Shown: positions 8,452 through 18,189, numbered from the stretch's first letter. The stretch: DNA of 64,000 bases from Paenibacillus caseinilyticus (GCF_027533645.1 NZ_JAQAGY010000013.1:1-64000), one strand, 5' to 3'. The notes: a model not told the origin generated them from the sequence alone. A program made the numbers and translations.

Positions 8452-11400
8452 TTATGGATTCATAAAATGCAGTTGTTGCAGCGTGCGCTTCAGCATGACT
8501 GCCGCTTGGGCACGGGTAGCGTTGTCCTGTGGCGCGAACCTCGACTCCGAGATTCCTTCGATCAGGCCTGCGGACAAGGAGATCGCAGCAGCCTCTCTAG
8601 CCCATCCGGCAACACTCGCGTGATCCGAGAATTTCTCCAGCAGTCCATCCTGCGTCTTCGCTTCCAGTCCGCCCAGTTTCAGCGCCCGTACCATCATCGT
8701 AACCATCTGCTCGCGGGTAATGGCCGCATGGGGCTGGAATGTACCATCTTCATAACCGCTGATCAGATTCGCTTTCTTCGCCGCCCCGACTGCGCCGGAG
8801 AACCAATCCTTGATTGTGACATCAGCGAATCCAACCGCCTGCTCTTCCGTCAAGCCTAATGCGCGTACCAGGAGTGCCGCGAATTCGGCGCGTGTGACCT
8901 GTCCATCCGGTGCAAACTGAGCTGGGGATACGCCTTCTACAATCAGCTTGCCGGCGAGCGTTTCCACATCCTTCTTCGCCCAGTGACCGTTCAGGTCACC
9001 GAACGTTTTCGAATGCTCGATCACCGTGTAGATGCTGTTCCCTCTGCGCAGCATAGTGGCTTCGGCACCTTCGAACAGCGTCGGTACCGGCACGAGCTTC
9101 TGCGTCTGCGGATCATACATCACACCGGCGGCCGACTGCGGATTCACCTCACCCTGCAGTTTGAGCTTGCGTCCGACATAGGTATCGAAGGTGTCGATCG
9201 CCTCTGTCTTGCCTTTCACATCAACGAGGATTTCAAAAGAGACCGGCTCACCCAGGATCGTGGCTCCCAGCTTGGAAGCCGCCCCCTTCACGCCTTCTGC
9301 TGTGCCGCCTTGAACTTTCCTGATGAGGATGTACAGCTTCACATCGGATTCGGACACGAGATGCTGTCTGGCAAGGACTGATGTGTCCAGCAGCTTCACC
9401 GGAAGGCTGTAGCTGCCATTAGCCGAGTCGATCTGCAGGATCGCCCCTTTGTTCTTCGAGTACAATGCTTTCAACAGTTCGGAAGTTACTTCTACCTTGA
9501 CCGTGTTTCCTTCGGATCCGGCCTCCATCTGGAATACAGTCGTATCTGCCGGTGCCCCGGCAATGAATTCAGCCGCCTTGGAAGCGTCAAGGGTAACCAG
9601 CACCGTGCCATTCTGTACGGATTCCTTCAGGAAGTCGTTGAGCTTGACCCCTCCCGGCTTGCTGCTGCCCGTGTTAGTATGGCTCCCATTACTGGCAGGA
9701 GGAGCAGCGCTTCCGCCGCTGCTGCCACCGGAGTTGTCGTGATCATCATCGTCGCTGCCCGTACCATCTCCCGGCTCCTCGGTTTCGCCGCCAGCACCGT
9801 CTCCCGGCTCCTCGGTTTCGCCGCCCGTACCGTCTCCAGGCACTTCGGCCTCGAACACACCTGCTTGCGCCTTAACGATCACAGGTACTTCCTTCGTGTC
9901 ATCCAAGGTGGTATACAGCGTCGGCGTCCATGCCACTGCCTGCAAGCCGCCGTGACTCTGCGCAATGTTGACATCCGTTCCATTCAGAACCGAACCGGTG
10001 TCCGTGAACTTGGTTCCTTTGCTGACTTGAATGATGGCAGCCGGCTGGGTGCCGGGATCATTCACGAAGTAGTTGTTCTGTGCATAGATCTGCGATTCGT
10101 ATCCTACGCCCAAAGAATATACGTACGGATTGGTAGGATGGGTGTAGGAGCCTGCGTAATAGTTGTTATACACATGAACCTGACCGTAACGCACGCGCGG
10201 TACGCGCTGTCCGGCGTTCTCGTAATAGTTGTGATGAATCGTAACTCTCAGCTTGCCGGCATCGCCTGTCGCCTCATCGCTTCCGCCGATCAGGGTCGTT
10301 TTGTCATGATCGTGGAAGTGATTGTACGAGACCGTAACGAGATCGGAAGCATTCGTGATGTCCACGGTACCGTCATGCTGCTGATATTTGCGCCCGAAGT
10401 AGGTGTGCTTCGGATCATCCAGCCCGCCGTCATCGCTGAACACGTTATGGTCGATCCATACATGGGTGGACCCTTTGACCGAGACGCTGTCGTAAGCGGA
10501 GTTCCAGTTGCCCGACTCCCCGTCGGTCGGGTCCCACTGCGGGAAGTGATCGAACGTATTCTCGAATTCGATGTTGCGGATGATGATATTGTCGACTTTG
10601 TCCAGATTCAGGCTGCCGCCGAGAATCTTGGCACCCGATCCCGGAAGGCCGACAATCGTGGTGTTGGAGCCGACCGTGACCTTGATCCGGCTGGCCTGAT
10701 TGGCTTGGGACTTGGCACGCGCGTCCTCCAATGGGCCTGCCGGGGAATTCTTGCCCCATACGGCAGGGTCGTACGTCTTCAGGTATTCTTCCAAATCATA
10801 CGCCGGATCCTCGTAGTATTCCCGGCCGACCGGATGGTTGTTGTCATCGACATTCATATCGATGGATCCTTGGATGTAGATGATCTTCGGCGTATTCCCT
10901 GCGGCCGCTTTGACAAGCTCACTGCGGCTGCTTACTACGAAAATATTGTCTGAGCTCGCCGCAGAGCCCCCGGTTGTGCCTGTCGTGAAGGAGGCCCACC
11001 CGTCATTGGCTGCCAATACTTCCCGGCCGAGATCCGTGCTGCCTGAATTGACGATGTGAATCAGGAGTGGCACGGAGATGCCGTCATATTGGAATGTGAG
11101 ACTCGCTGTTCCTTCCGGCAGTCCGGCAAGGTACGACTTGCGGATGACGTACCCGCTGCCCGCCGCCTTGTAAGCGGATGAATCGAGCGCCGTATCGCCG
11201 TTCTTCACGCTCGTAAGGGTGTATCCGCTGCCGTTGCGTACCGTGACATACACATCCGCTCCATTCGCCTTGTCGAAGCTTGCGAATGAGGCCGAGATCG
11301 CCGGTTTATACTGTACCTTCGGCATGAATACCGGAGTCGAAGGATCCCAGCCGTCGAACATGGCCGGTATCGTCATGCTCGCTTCTTGTCCCGTAAGCTG

Positions 11401-14400
11401 CGTGGCCATTGTTCTTGCACTTGCATTAGCTCCTAGGCCATAGCTGTTGTACTCCGAGAAGTAGCTCGTTTTGCACGTCCCTGCGCAGGCAGCCACCCAT
11501 CCGCCCGGAAGGAACTTTTTCGAGTCGATCAGCGTATTGATGAAGCTTACCCTTGCATAGTCCTTCCAAGGACGGCCGAGGTCGTACGAGCCCTGCGCCG
11601 AAGCATCGTCCACTACCTGCGAGTTCAGGAACAAGTAGCCTTTGTCCGCCACATTCTTCTGGGCTCCCGCTGTAATGTGACCGCCGCCGCCCGTATGGCT
11701 GACGAGCACCATTCTCACATTGTCCATCACGACCGCCGGCGCTTCGCCGAATATAAAGTCGACGTCGCCTTCAATCAGGCTGTTGTGGAAATAGTGACGG
11801 CCTTGGTTCTTCGCATTGAGACCGTTGTACAGCGTATCCTGGTAGCCCTTGAGTCTGACCGATTCGAACACGGCCATATCGCTCTTCAGCGACAGAGCTA
11901 CGGCTTGCGCCACGTCGGAACGAGGCCCCGAGCTGTTCTCGATGGTCAGGTTCGCAGCGGTGAAATAATCCGCATTGACTTCGACCGTCTGGCTCAGGAA
12001 CGTGTTGCCGACATGCCCCGGCTTGCCGGTGGTTGCCGAAGTGCCGGCATAGTCGCCGTACACAATGGACGTAACGTCGATGCCTGCACCGACCAGGCTG
12101 ACATAAGGCCGGGTGACCTTCAGCTTCTCGGTATAAGTCCCCGGCGCAATCGAGATGACCGTTCTCACGCTGTTGTCCGCAGGGATGATATCCACGGCGC
12201 TCTGGATCGTGTTGAAGACGGTTACTCCATCTGCAGCCGCACGCTTGTCTACCGTGAGCACCTTGGCAGGAAGCGCTGCAATCTCATCGCTGTCCACGCT
12301 TTCTCCGCCCGCTTTTACAGCAGATACGACATAATAATACGTCGTTCCGTTAGTTACCGCTTGGTCCTGGTAAGAAGCTTCGCCGGACACGGCCATCGTC
12401 GTATAGCTTCCGCCCGGGCTGTCCGCTCTCTTGATGTTGTAGGATGCAGCGCCGGGCACGGGATTCCAGCTCAGCGTCACTCCGCCGTCGTCCACTGCGG
12501 CTTTCAGCCCTGCCGGCTTCTCCGGTGCGCCGGGTACAACCGCCGCATGCTTCACCCGCAGCTGGTTGGAGATCCGGCTCTCCTGCTGTTCATTCACCGC
12601 TGTAACCACGTAGTAATACGTCTTGCCGGCCTGGGCTGTCGCGTCGGTATAGCCCGTATCGTTGACCGTTCCGACCGTCGTGTAAGCTCCGCCGTTAGCC
12701 TCGCTGCGCTCAATATGATAGGAAGCGGCATTCGGGACGGATGACCAGGTCAATTCAACTCCTTGCCGGCCAGGTTCAGCGCTGAGCAGCGTCGGAGACT
12801 GCAGGGGAGCCGCAGGGGATACCTGCCCCAGCAGCACCGGTTCGCCCAATCCGCCTACATTGCCCGCCGTCAGTCTGTAGTAGTATGTTGTACCGGCGTT
12901 CAATCCCGCATCAAGGTAGGAAGTGTCGGTGATTCTCGGCTTGCCATTCACGAGCAGGGAGACATAAGGCCCCGCCGGTGTCGTACTCCTCTCCAGCGTA
13001 TAGAAGGTCGCATCCTTCTTGGGGTTGGCCGGATCCTTCACAGGATCCCAGGTGATCGTCAGCTGGCCGTCTCTAACCACTGCCTTCAATCCGGTAATCG
13101 GAGCCGATGGCGGCGGTACGTCGTTCGGGTAAGCTTCCGCCGTATTCGAGACGTCACTTTCCCCGTTTGCGTTGACACCTGTCACTTTGTAATAAAAATA
13201 CGTATTGTTCGCAAGTCCCGCTGTAGTATCGGAGTAGCTGTTCGAAGGAACGCTGCCCGCCACGAGGGCATACGGTCCCTCCTGGGATGCGCTTCGGTAG
13301 ACGTTATAACTGTCCACCCCGCTGGCCGCATTCCAGTTCAGCTCCACCCGCAGGTTCGCGCCTTCGGCTGTGAGGCTTTGCGGTGTCGTGGTCTCCTGCG
13401 TATAGGCGGTCACGTCATCCACGTAGGCTTGGCCCGAGGAAGATCCGGCCATCCGGAAATTCACCGAAGCCATATCGGCAACCGGCGTCGTAAAGGCCAC
13501 ATTGCCTTGGTACTGGCCGTTCACAAACAGATCCGCCGTACCCGCGGCGACATCGGCGACATACTTCACGGTGTACCAAGTATTGCCGGAGATGGTTACT
13601 GGCGAAGCATTGATGTTAAAAGAAACCGCCGTCTTCTTATTGCTGTCGAGCAGCTCGAGGACATAGGAATCCCCGATCCTTGCCGTCTGCATAAACCGCA
13701 GCTGGGCGGTAACGCCCTTCTTGCTCTCCGCCGTTATCGGCGCGAAGGCTTTGTTGAAGCCGCCCCGTCCCGCTCCGTCATTGATCCACAGTACATTCGT
13801 CGCATTATCGGCCACGGCCCCCGAAGTGTTGCCGTAGCTGTTGGTCAGACTGCTGTTATGGATTACCGTCGTATTGTTGGTATTCGTGAATGCGCTGATC
13901 ACTCCATTGCCGAATGGCGCCGTGTACCCGGATGGAAGGGCACCCAGCGTACTGTTCTCGAACGTATCGTGGATGAGGAAGCTGCCCGGCTTCCCCGCGG
14001 CTTCAGCCGAATCCGGACCGGCGCCTGCGGCATTCACGGCGCTGACCACGTAGTAATAGAGCGTACCGTTGGTCAGTCCGGCGTTAAGGAAGCTTGTGCC
14101 TGTCACATCGGCGGCCACAGACGAGTAAGGCCCGCCTGGCGTCGTACTGCGCTTCACTTCATAAGCCGCCGCGCCCGGTACGCTGGTCCAGGCCAGCGTC
14201 AATTCGCCGTCGCCCGGTGCAGCTGTCACATTCGCCGGTGCGGCCGGCACACCTTGGCCGGACGGAGTCGCCTGCACCTCGGCCGATGGGCCGCTCTCGC
14301 CGGAAGCATTGAGTGCAGTCACGACATAGGAATACGTTGTATTGTTCGTTACACTGCTGTCGGTATAGCTGGCACTCGCGGCACCGGCACCGGCCTGCAG

Positions 14401-15291
14401 CTTCTCCGCGATCGTGCTGTAGCCGCCGCCGGAGGTCTGACTGCGTCGTACATTGTAATACGTCGCGTCCGTCACGGTCCCCCAAGTCAGCTGTACCCGG
14501 GCATCTCCGGTTTCTGCCTTTAACCCGCTTGGCGCAGCCGGAACCGCTGCGCTGACAGGCAGCGCCGCCGTAAGATCAGACACATCCGTTGTCTGCGAAT
14601 TCGTGTAAGTATGGAGCAGCGTCACGCTGTCGAACCGGGCTGCTGCACCTGCCTTGGCAGAGGCCAGTCCCACATATGTAGTGGATTGCACATCGGCAAT
14701 CGTCTTCCCGTTGATCTGCGTCCAGGTGATCGTCGGCCCGGATACCGTTCCGAGGTCATAATAAAAACCGCCGCCCTGCTTCCGGACCCGCATGTATTTG
14801 GGCGCGCTTTCAAAGTCATAAAGAACGTTGTCGGTCCCCTGTTTCAACCCCGAATTGCTTGCCGCTTTCGCCGGGTCGGAGGTAAGCCGGGACGAAACAT
14901 AAGGCTGATATTGGTCATTCGTACCATAGTAATTCCCGAAGAAAAAGGAGCTCCCCTTCTCCAGACTGGTCCGTGCCAGGATCCCCGCCATGGCCCCCTT
15001 CACATAGGGGTATGAGGTCAGCTTGGCCATCATCGTAAAATCACCGGTTACCGGAGTATACGCATATTGGAGCTGCTCATCTACTTGATTCGGAACACCG
15101 GTTCCTGTTGAATCGCTTATCGCGAACTCTCCTGCCGAAGCATCATAGGAGCTGGATCCGCTCGATCCGCCCAAGCCGATGCTGCTCCAACCGGTGGGAA
15201 AACTGGCTGCTTCCGTCCGCCCTGCGCCCGCCCAAGGGACGTAGGAAAACAGCAGCAGCAGACAAAGCAGGATACGGGATGCTTTTCTCAT
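8452..15291 (-). CDS. Surface-anchored pectinesterase-pectate lyase fusion with SLH motifs
   Basis: The 2279-residue exported enzyme demethylates pectin and then cleaves it at the cell surface. Rough order: signal peptide (1-30); a concanavalin-like domain (30-235); two FN3 repeats; a second lectin-like domain (about 440-630); four FN3 repeats; pectinesterase CE8 (about 1010-1290), with GYQDTLY near 1150, GDVDFIFG near 1178 and LGRPW near 1240; an Ig-like spacer; pectate lyase PL1 (about 1430-1760), with VWIDHN near 1612 and RVPRVR near 1697; a GETEEPGDG-type acidic repeat linker; an unassigned domain; and three SLH motifs (about 2095-2279) that bind secondary cell-wall polymer. The start is ATG at 15291, since an ATG six codons earlier overlaps the GGAGG site. 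Fusing both activities lets the esterase feed the lyase. Confidence 0.92.
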   Translation of the reverse strand: MRKASRILLCLLLLFSYVPWAGAGRTEAASFPTGWSSIGLGGSSGSSSYDASAGEFAISDSTGTGVPNQVDEQLQYAYTPVTGDFTMMAKLTSYPYVKGAMAGILARTSLEKGSSFFFGNYYGTNDQYQPYVSSRLTSDPAKAASNSGLKQGTDNVLYDFESAPKYMRVRKQGGGFYYDLGTVSGPTITWTQINGKTIADVQSTTYVGLASAKAGAAARFDSVTLLHTYTNSQTTDVSDLTAALPVSAAVPAAPSGLKAETGDARVQLTWGTVTDATYYNVRRSQTSGGGYSTIAEKLQAGAGAASASYTDSSVTNNTTYSYVVTALNASGESGPSAEVQATPSGQGVPAAPANVTAAPGDGELTLAWTSVPGAAAYEVKRSTTPGGPYSSVAADVTGTSFLNAGLTNGTLYYYVVSAVNAAGAGPDSAEAAGKPGSFLIHDTFENSTLGALPSGYTAPFGNGVISAFTNTNNTTVIHNSSLTNSYGNTSGAVADNATNVLWINDGAGRGGFNKAFAPITAESKKGVTAQLRFMQTARIGDSYVLELLDSNKKTAVSFNINASPVTISGNTWYTVKYVADVAAGTADLFVNGQYQGNVAFTTPVADMASVNFRMAGSSSGQAYVDDVTAYTQETTTPQSLTAEGANLRVELNWNAASGVDSYNVYRSASQEGPYALVAGSVPSNSYSDTTAGLANNTYFYYKVTGVNANGESDVSNTAEAYPNDVPPPSAPITGLKAVVRDGQLTITWDPVKDPANPKKDATFYTLERSTTPAGPYVSLLVNGKPRITDTSYLDAGLNAGTTYYYRLTAGNVGGLGEPVLLGQVSPAAPLQSPTLLSAEPGRQGVELTWSSVPNAASYHIERSEANGGAYTTVGTVNDTGYTDATAQAGKTYYYVVTAVNEQQESRISNQLRVKHAAVVPGAPEKPAGLKAAVDDGGVTLSWNPVPGAASYNIKRADSPGGSYTTMAVSGEASYQDQAVTNGTTYYYVVSAVKAGGESVDSDEIAALPAKVLTVDKRAAADGVTVFNTIQSAVDIIPADNSVRTVISIAPGTYTEKLKVTRPYVSLVGAGIDVTSIVYGDYAGTSATTGKPGHVGNTFLSQTVEVNADYFTAANLTIENSSGPRSDVAQAVALSLKSDMAVFESVRLKGYQDTLYNGLNAKNQGRHYFHNSLIEGDVDFIFGEAPAVVMDNVRMVLVSHTGGGGHITAGAQKNVADKGYLFLNSQVVDDASAQGSYDLGRPWKDYARVSFINTLIDSKKFLPGGWVAACAGTCKTSYFSEYNSYGLGANASARTMATQLTGQEASMTIPAMFDGWDPSTPVFMPKVQYKPAISASFASFDKANGADVYVTVRNGSGYTLTSVKNGDTALDSSAYKAAGSGYVIRKSYLAGLPEGTASLTFQYDGISVPLLIHIVNSGSTDLGREVLAANDGWASFTTGTTGGSAASSDNIFVVSSRSELVKAAAGNTPKIIYIQGSIDMNVDDNNHPVGREYYEDPAYDLEEYLKTYDPAVWGKNSPAGPLEDARAKSQANQASRIKVTVGSNTTIVGLPGSGAKILGGSLNLDKVDNIIIRNIEFENTFDHFPQWDPTDGESGNWNSAYDSVSVKGSTHVWIDHNVFSDDGGLDDPKHTYFGRKYQQHDGTVDITNASDLVTVSYNHFHDHDKTTLIGGSDEATGDAGKLRVTIHHNYYENAGQRVPRVRYGQVHVYNNYYAGSYTHPTNPYVYSLGVGYESQIYAQNNYFVNDPGTQPAAIIQVSKGTKFTDTGSVLNGTDVNIAQSHGGLQAVAWTPTLYTTLDDTKEVPVIVKAQAGVFEAEVPGDGTGGETEEPGDGAGGETEEPGDGTGSDDDDHDNSGGSSGGSAAPPASNGSHTNTGSSKPGGVKLNDFLKESVQNGTVLVTLDASKAAEFIAGAPADTTVFQMEAGSEGNTVKVEVTSELLKALYSKNKGAILQIDSANGSYSLPVKLLDTSVLARQHLVSESDVKLYILIRKVQGGTAEGVKGAASKLGATILGEPVSFEILVDVKGKTEAIDTFDTYVGRKLKLQGEVNPQSAAGVMYDPQTQKLVPVPTLFEGAEATMLRRGNSIYTVIEHSKTFGDLNGHWAKKDVETLAGKLIVEGVSPAQFAPDGQVTRAEFAALLVRALGLTEEQAVGFADVTIKDWFSGAVGAAKKANLISGYEDGTFQPHAAITREQMVTMMVRALKLGGLEAKTQDGLLEKFSDHASVAGWAREAAAISLSAGLIEGISESRFAPQDNATRAQAAVMLKRTLQQLHFMNP

Positions 15292-15434
15292 CTGGTCATG
15301 TTCCTCCATTCTAGTACGTTCCCTGCTTATTATGCGGGCTGCAGGCTATTACCGCTATAATCATCTCGTTTGATTCGCGCGCTAGATCGCCTCCCTATGC
15401 TCTAGCAGCGGTAAGACTGCGCACTTCAGCCTCC

Positions 15435-15461
15435 ATTTCAGCGATATGCCGAATTTAACTT
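15435..15461 (-). promoter_or_regulatory. Shared pectinase upstream motif, copy 2
   Basis: On the minus strand this reads AAGTTAAA-T-TCGGC then ATATCGCTGAAAT. It matches 22 of 27 positions with the site before the secreted pectate lyase and lies 144 nt before the start at 15291. No clear -10 is seen downstream, so the promoter may need an activator. Confidence 0.5.
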
Positions 15462-15479
15462 TCGAATCGACGGGAACGC

Positions 15480-15522
15480 CAAAAAAACAGGAAGGGAAAC
15501 CCTCATGGTTCCCCTCCCTGCT
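15480..15522 (-). terminator. Terminator of the PksB-like hydrolase gene
   Basis: On the minus strand, an imperfect long stem (CAGGGAGGGGAACC with GGTTTCCCTTCCTG) is followed by seven T residues. It lies 15 nt beyond the hydrolase stop codon. Confidence 0.85.
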
Positions 15523-15536
15523 TCTCTTCGCATCAC

Positions 15537-16250
15537 TTAGTGAAAGTTCAATACATGGGTCTGGTTCTTGCGCATGCGGAACTTCACGAAGTGCTCTACC
15601 GATTCAATCTGAAAGTAGATGTTATTCTCCTGGAGATAACGCATCGTCTGCCCCGGCTCAATTCCGTAGGAATGACCCGGATACACCCGCACGTCCGCAT
15701 CCGCGATTCCCTGCATCCGCTTCACGCTGTGAAACATCTGAACCGGGTCCGCCCCGGCTCCCGTGCACATCCCGCAGCCCTCGGTGAAGATCGTATCCCC
15801 GCTGAACAGGCTGCCCGGCAGCAAGTAGCAGGCACCGCCCGCCGTGTGCCCTGGCGTCAGGAAGCAGCGGACCGGGGTTGCTCCAATATGTACGGTATCC
15901 AGATCATTCAACCGTATAAGGCCCGGCGCGCCGAATTGGTAGAAATCGCACTCCTGTCCAGTCATGTAGACTTTCAGATGGGGGAACCGGCTGCACAGCG
16001 CATCCACGAGGTTGACATGGTCGTGGTGCGCATGAGTGAGCAGGATCGACGTAAGAACGGCGCCCTGCCTCTCCAGCTCGGATAGGATCGTGCCGAGCTC
16101 CCAGGCCGGATCGACAACCGCTGCCTGCCCCGTCGCCTGGTCGACGATCAGGTAACTGTAGTTAATATACTGCTGCCAAGTGACCCGAAGCGGAGTCACC
16201 TGGCAGGCAGCTTGACTGCTCTGTCTATCTTCCGGAAGCGATAAGACCAT
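15537..16250 (-). CDS. MBL-fold hydrolase, PksB/BaeB-like
   Basis: The 237-residue glyoxalase II-type metallo-hydrolase shows the zinc motif THAHHDH (His73, His75, Asp77, His78), TPGHTAGG and FSGDTIF, with PGHSYG later. It most resembles PksB/BaeB, a free-standing thioester hydrolase coded in bacillaene-type trans-AT PKS clusters and thought to clear acyl groups from carriers. The family-like ending NIYFQI supports this. The frame opens 24 codons earlier; ATG at 16250 is preferred for its AAAGGGGAG site eight nt upstream. It is not joined to the PKS operon, lying 6 kb from its end with unrelated genes between. A general MBL hydrolase remains possible. Confidence 0.72.
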   Translation of the reverse strand: MVLSLPEDRQSSQAACQVTPLRVTWQQYINYSYLIVDQATGQAAVVDPAWELGTILSELERQGAVLTSILLTHAHHDHVNLVDALCSRFPHLKVYMTGQECDFYQFGAPGLIRLNDLDTVHIGATPVRCFLTPGHTAGGACYLLPGSLFSGDTIFTEGCGMCTGAGADPVQMFHSVKRMQGIADADVRVYPGHSYGIEPGQTMRYLQENNIYFQIESVEHFVKFRMRKNQTHVLNFH

Positions 16251-16459
16251 TAGGCGTACTCCCCTTTCCGTCCGGCTGCTGCTTTCACTGGCGAATAGGA
16301 CAATAATATTAAATTCTAGCATAGGAAGAAGAAACTGGGAAGATAGTGTAGAACCTTGGTAAACACCCGAACGTGCCTGTAGTCAGCATTTCACGTGAAG
16401 AAGCATACGCCCACTTCGGCTTCCTCAGCAGACTTCGTTACGGAACCCATAAAAAATGC

Positions 16460-16490
16460 TTGCCTTCGAGTTTACTCGAAGGTATATACT
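16460..16490 (+). promoter_or_regulatory. MerR-type promoter and operator
   Basis: -35 TTGCCT (16460-16465) and -10 TATACT (16485-16490) are 19 nt apart, the long spacing that MerR proteins correct by DNA distortion. A perfect dyad, CCTTCGAG-TTTA-CTCGAAGG (16463-16482), fills the spacer. The core CTTCGAGT-TT-ACTCGAAG resembles NmlR/AdhR-type sites. The expected transcript start falls on or next to the ATG of the downstream gene. Confidence 0.8.
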
Positions 16491-16497
16491 TTGATTC

Positions 16498-16884
16498 ATG
16501 GAAAATTTATTAACCATTCGACAAGTCGCTACTGTTACAGGTCTTAGCGTCCACACCCTTCGCTACTATGAGAATATAGGTCTTCTAAGTGACATTGGAC
16601 GCAATGAAAATGGGTACCGTTGTTATTCTTCAGCAGACATTACTTGGATTGAGTTTTTAACTCGTCTTAAAGCAACTGGAATGCCGATCACCAACATGCT
16701 AGAAATCGCCGAACTCCGAAAGCAGGGTGATTCAACTCTAACGGAAAGGAGGATACTTCTCGAGGATCACTATAAAAAAGTTCAACAGCAGATGACTGAA
16801 CTTCAGAACAATCTTAATTTGCTTGCACATAAAATCGTAATCTACAAGGAGATGGAAGGCAAGTATGAGAAGAGCACTAAATAA
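16498..16884 (+). CDS. MerR-family regulator, probably leaderless
   Basis: A 128-residue MerR regulator. The winged helix-turn-helix spans residues 4-75 (TIRQVATVTGLSVHTLRYYENIGLL, with GYRCYSSADI in the wing), followed by a long dimerisation helix (about 80-120). There are no cysteines in the typical metal-binding places; the single Cys (residue 42) lies in the wing. The effector is therefore unknown. No ribosome-binding site is visible and the -10 ends seven nt before the ATG, so the transcript probably starts at the start codon. It is followed on the same strand by an MFS exporter. Codon use and base composition are clearly more AT-rich than the surroundings, consistent with acquisition by transfer. 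Confidence 0.85.
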   Translation: MENLLTIRQVATVTGLSVHTLRYYENIGLLSDIGRNENGYRCYSSADITWIEFLTRLKATGMPITNMLEIAELRKQGDSTLTERRILLEDHYKKVQQQMTELQNNLNLLAHKIVIYKEMEGKYEKSTK

Positions 16885-17001
16885 GCCCATGTAGATGGGC
16901 GGTCAAAAACCATCATCACCCATGATATTCTTGTGAACGCGCGCTCATGAAAGCCATTTCATCCCATATTTGATATTTGGAAAAGGAGAGTTTACAGCCA
17001 C

Positions 17002-18189
17002 ATGAAAAAGTCATTTCACACTTATATCATCGCGCTCGGCATATTTGGAATCATCAATACGGAACTAGGTGTTGTGGGCATTCTACCGCAGATTACGGAC
17101 AATTTCCAAATCAGCGTTTCACAAGCAGGTATGCTTGTAAGCATGTTTGCTCTTATCATCGCGCTTTCGGGCCCGTTTATGACATTATTATTTTCAGGAA
17201 TAAACCGCAAAAAAATCTTAGCAGGTGTCATTGCCCTTTTTGCAATCTCCAATCTTGTTTCAGCATTCGCCCCTAACTACACGGTGCTATTAATTGTTCG
17301 TGTTCTACCAGCTTTTCTTCATCCCGTTTATTTCTCGGTTGCATTTGCGGCGGCTGCCAGTTCTGTCCCCAAAGAACAAAGTGCCAGAGCAGTGGGCAGA
17401 GTTTTTACAGGCGTAACTGTAGGGATGGTGTTAGGGGTTCCGATCACCTCATTTATTGGGGATCAGTTTTCTCTTGAAGCTGCATTTCTCTTTTCCGCAA
17501 TGATTAATATTATCACATGTATCGGAATTATAAGTTGGATACCATCCCTACCAGTAACCGAAAAACTGTCCTACGGGAAACAATTGAAAGTTTTGGTGAA
17601 ACCTCAATTATGGCTTACCATTGCAGCCGCTTGTTTCATTCTTGCATCATTATACTCCGTATATGCCTATTTTGCTGAATATCTTGGAAAAGTAACGAAC
17701 ATGAATGGTAAAACAATAAGTGCCATGTTGATTCTTTTTGGGGCGAGCGGTGTTTTCGGTAACCTGCAGGCAGCAAAGCTATTAAGTAAAAATATGATCA
17801 AAACTACCATCTCTTATCCTTTGGTCATGGGAGCAGTTTATTTATTGATATCTTATGCAGGGGCATATATCATTCCAATGACCGTTCTTATCATAGTATG
17901 GGGGGCAATTTTTACCGGCGGTCTCATTGTAAGCCAAACTTGGTTAACTTCTGAGGCATCAGAAGCACCTGAGTTTGCCAACAGCTTGTTTGTATCCTTT
18001 GGAAATTTGGGTATCGCATTAGGCACCGTAACAGGTGGCTGGTTTTTATCCCAGCTGGGAATACATCAGATTATATATAGCGGTATTGCTTTTCTAATGC
18101 TTGCATTCATCTGTATTGGACTAAAAATAAAGCTTTTTGATCAAAAACAGGAGAAGATTTTTCTAGTGAAGAACACCACAAACGATTGA
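17002..18189 (+). CDS. MFS transporter, DHA1-type exporter
   Basis: A 395-residue major facilitator with about twelve hydrophobic helices, from residue 6 to about 380. Helix 1 carries NTELGVVGILPQI, typical of DHA1 drug or sugar exporters (AraJ/YdhP/YtbD-like). Helix 5 contains the GVTVGMVLGVPI antiporter-type Gly/Pro motif. An AAAAGGAGAG site precedes the ATG. It lies 117 nt after the MerR gene, the same AT-rich character continuing, so the two look like an imported regulator-efflux pair. The substrate is not known. Export of the polyketide is possible but has no direct support. Confidence 0.85.
   Translation: MKKSFHTYIIALGIFGIINTELGVVGILPQITDNFQISVSQAGMLVSMFALIIALSGPFMTLLFSGINRKKILAGVIALFAISNLVSAFAPNYTVLLIVRVLPAFLHPVYFSVAFAAAASSVPKEQSARAVGRVFTGVTVGMVLGVPITSFIGDQFSLEAAFLFSAMINIITCIGIISWIPSLPVTEKLSYGKQLKVLVKPQLWLTIAAACFILASLYSVYAYFAEYLGKVTNMNGKTISAMLILFGASGVFGNLQAAKLLSKNMIKTTISYPLVMGAVYLLISYAGAYIIPMTVLIIVWGAIFTGGLIVSQTWLTSEASEAPEFANSLFVSFGNLGIALGTVTGGWFLSQLGIHQIIYSGIAFLMLAFICIGLKIKLFDQKQEKIFLVKNTTND

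Noticed and set aside
9679..14523. Long plus-strand open frames opposite the pectinase gene
   Set aside because: They are antisense shadows of a GC-rich gene, without plausible domains or ribosome sites.
17002..18189. MFS transporter as the dedicated polyketide exporter
   Set aside because: It is in a separate AT-rich unit with its own MerR regulator and opposite strand, so there is no direct link to the PKS operon.
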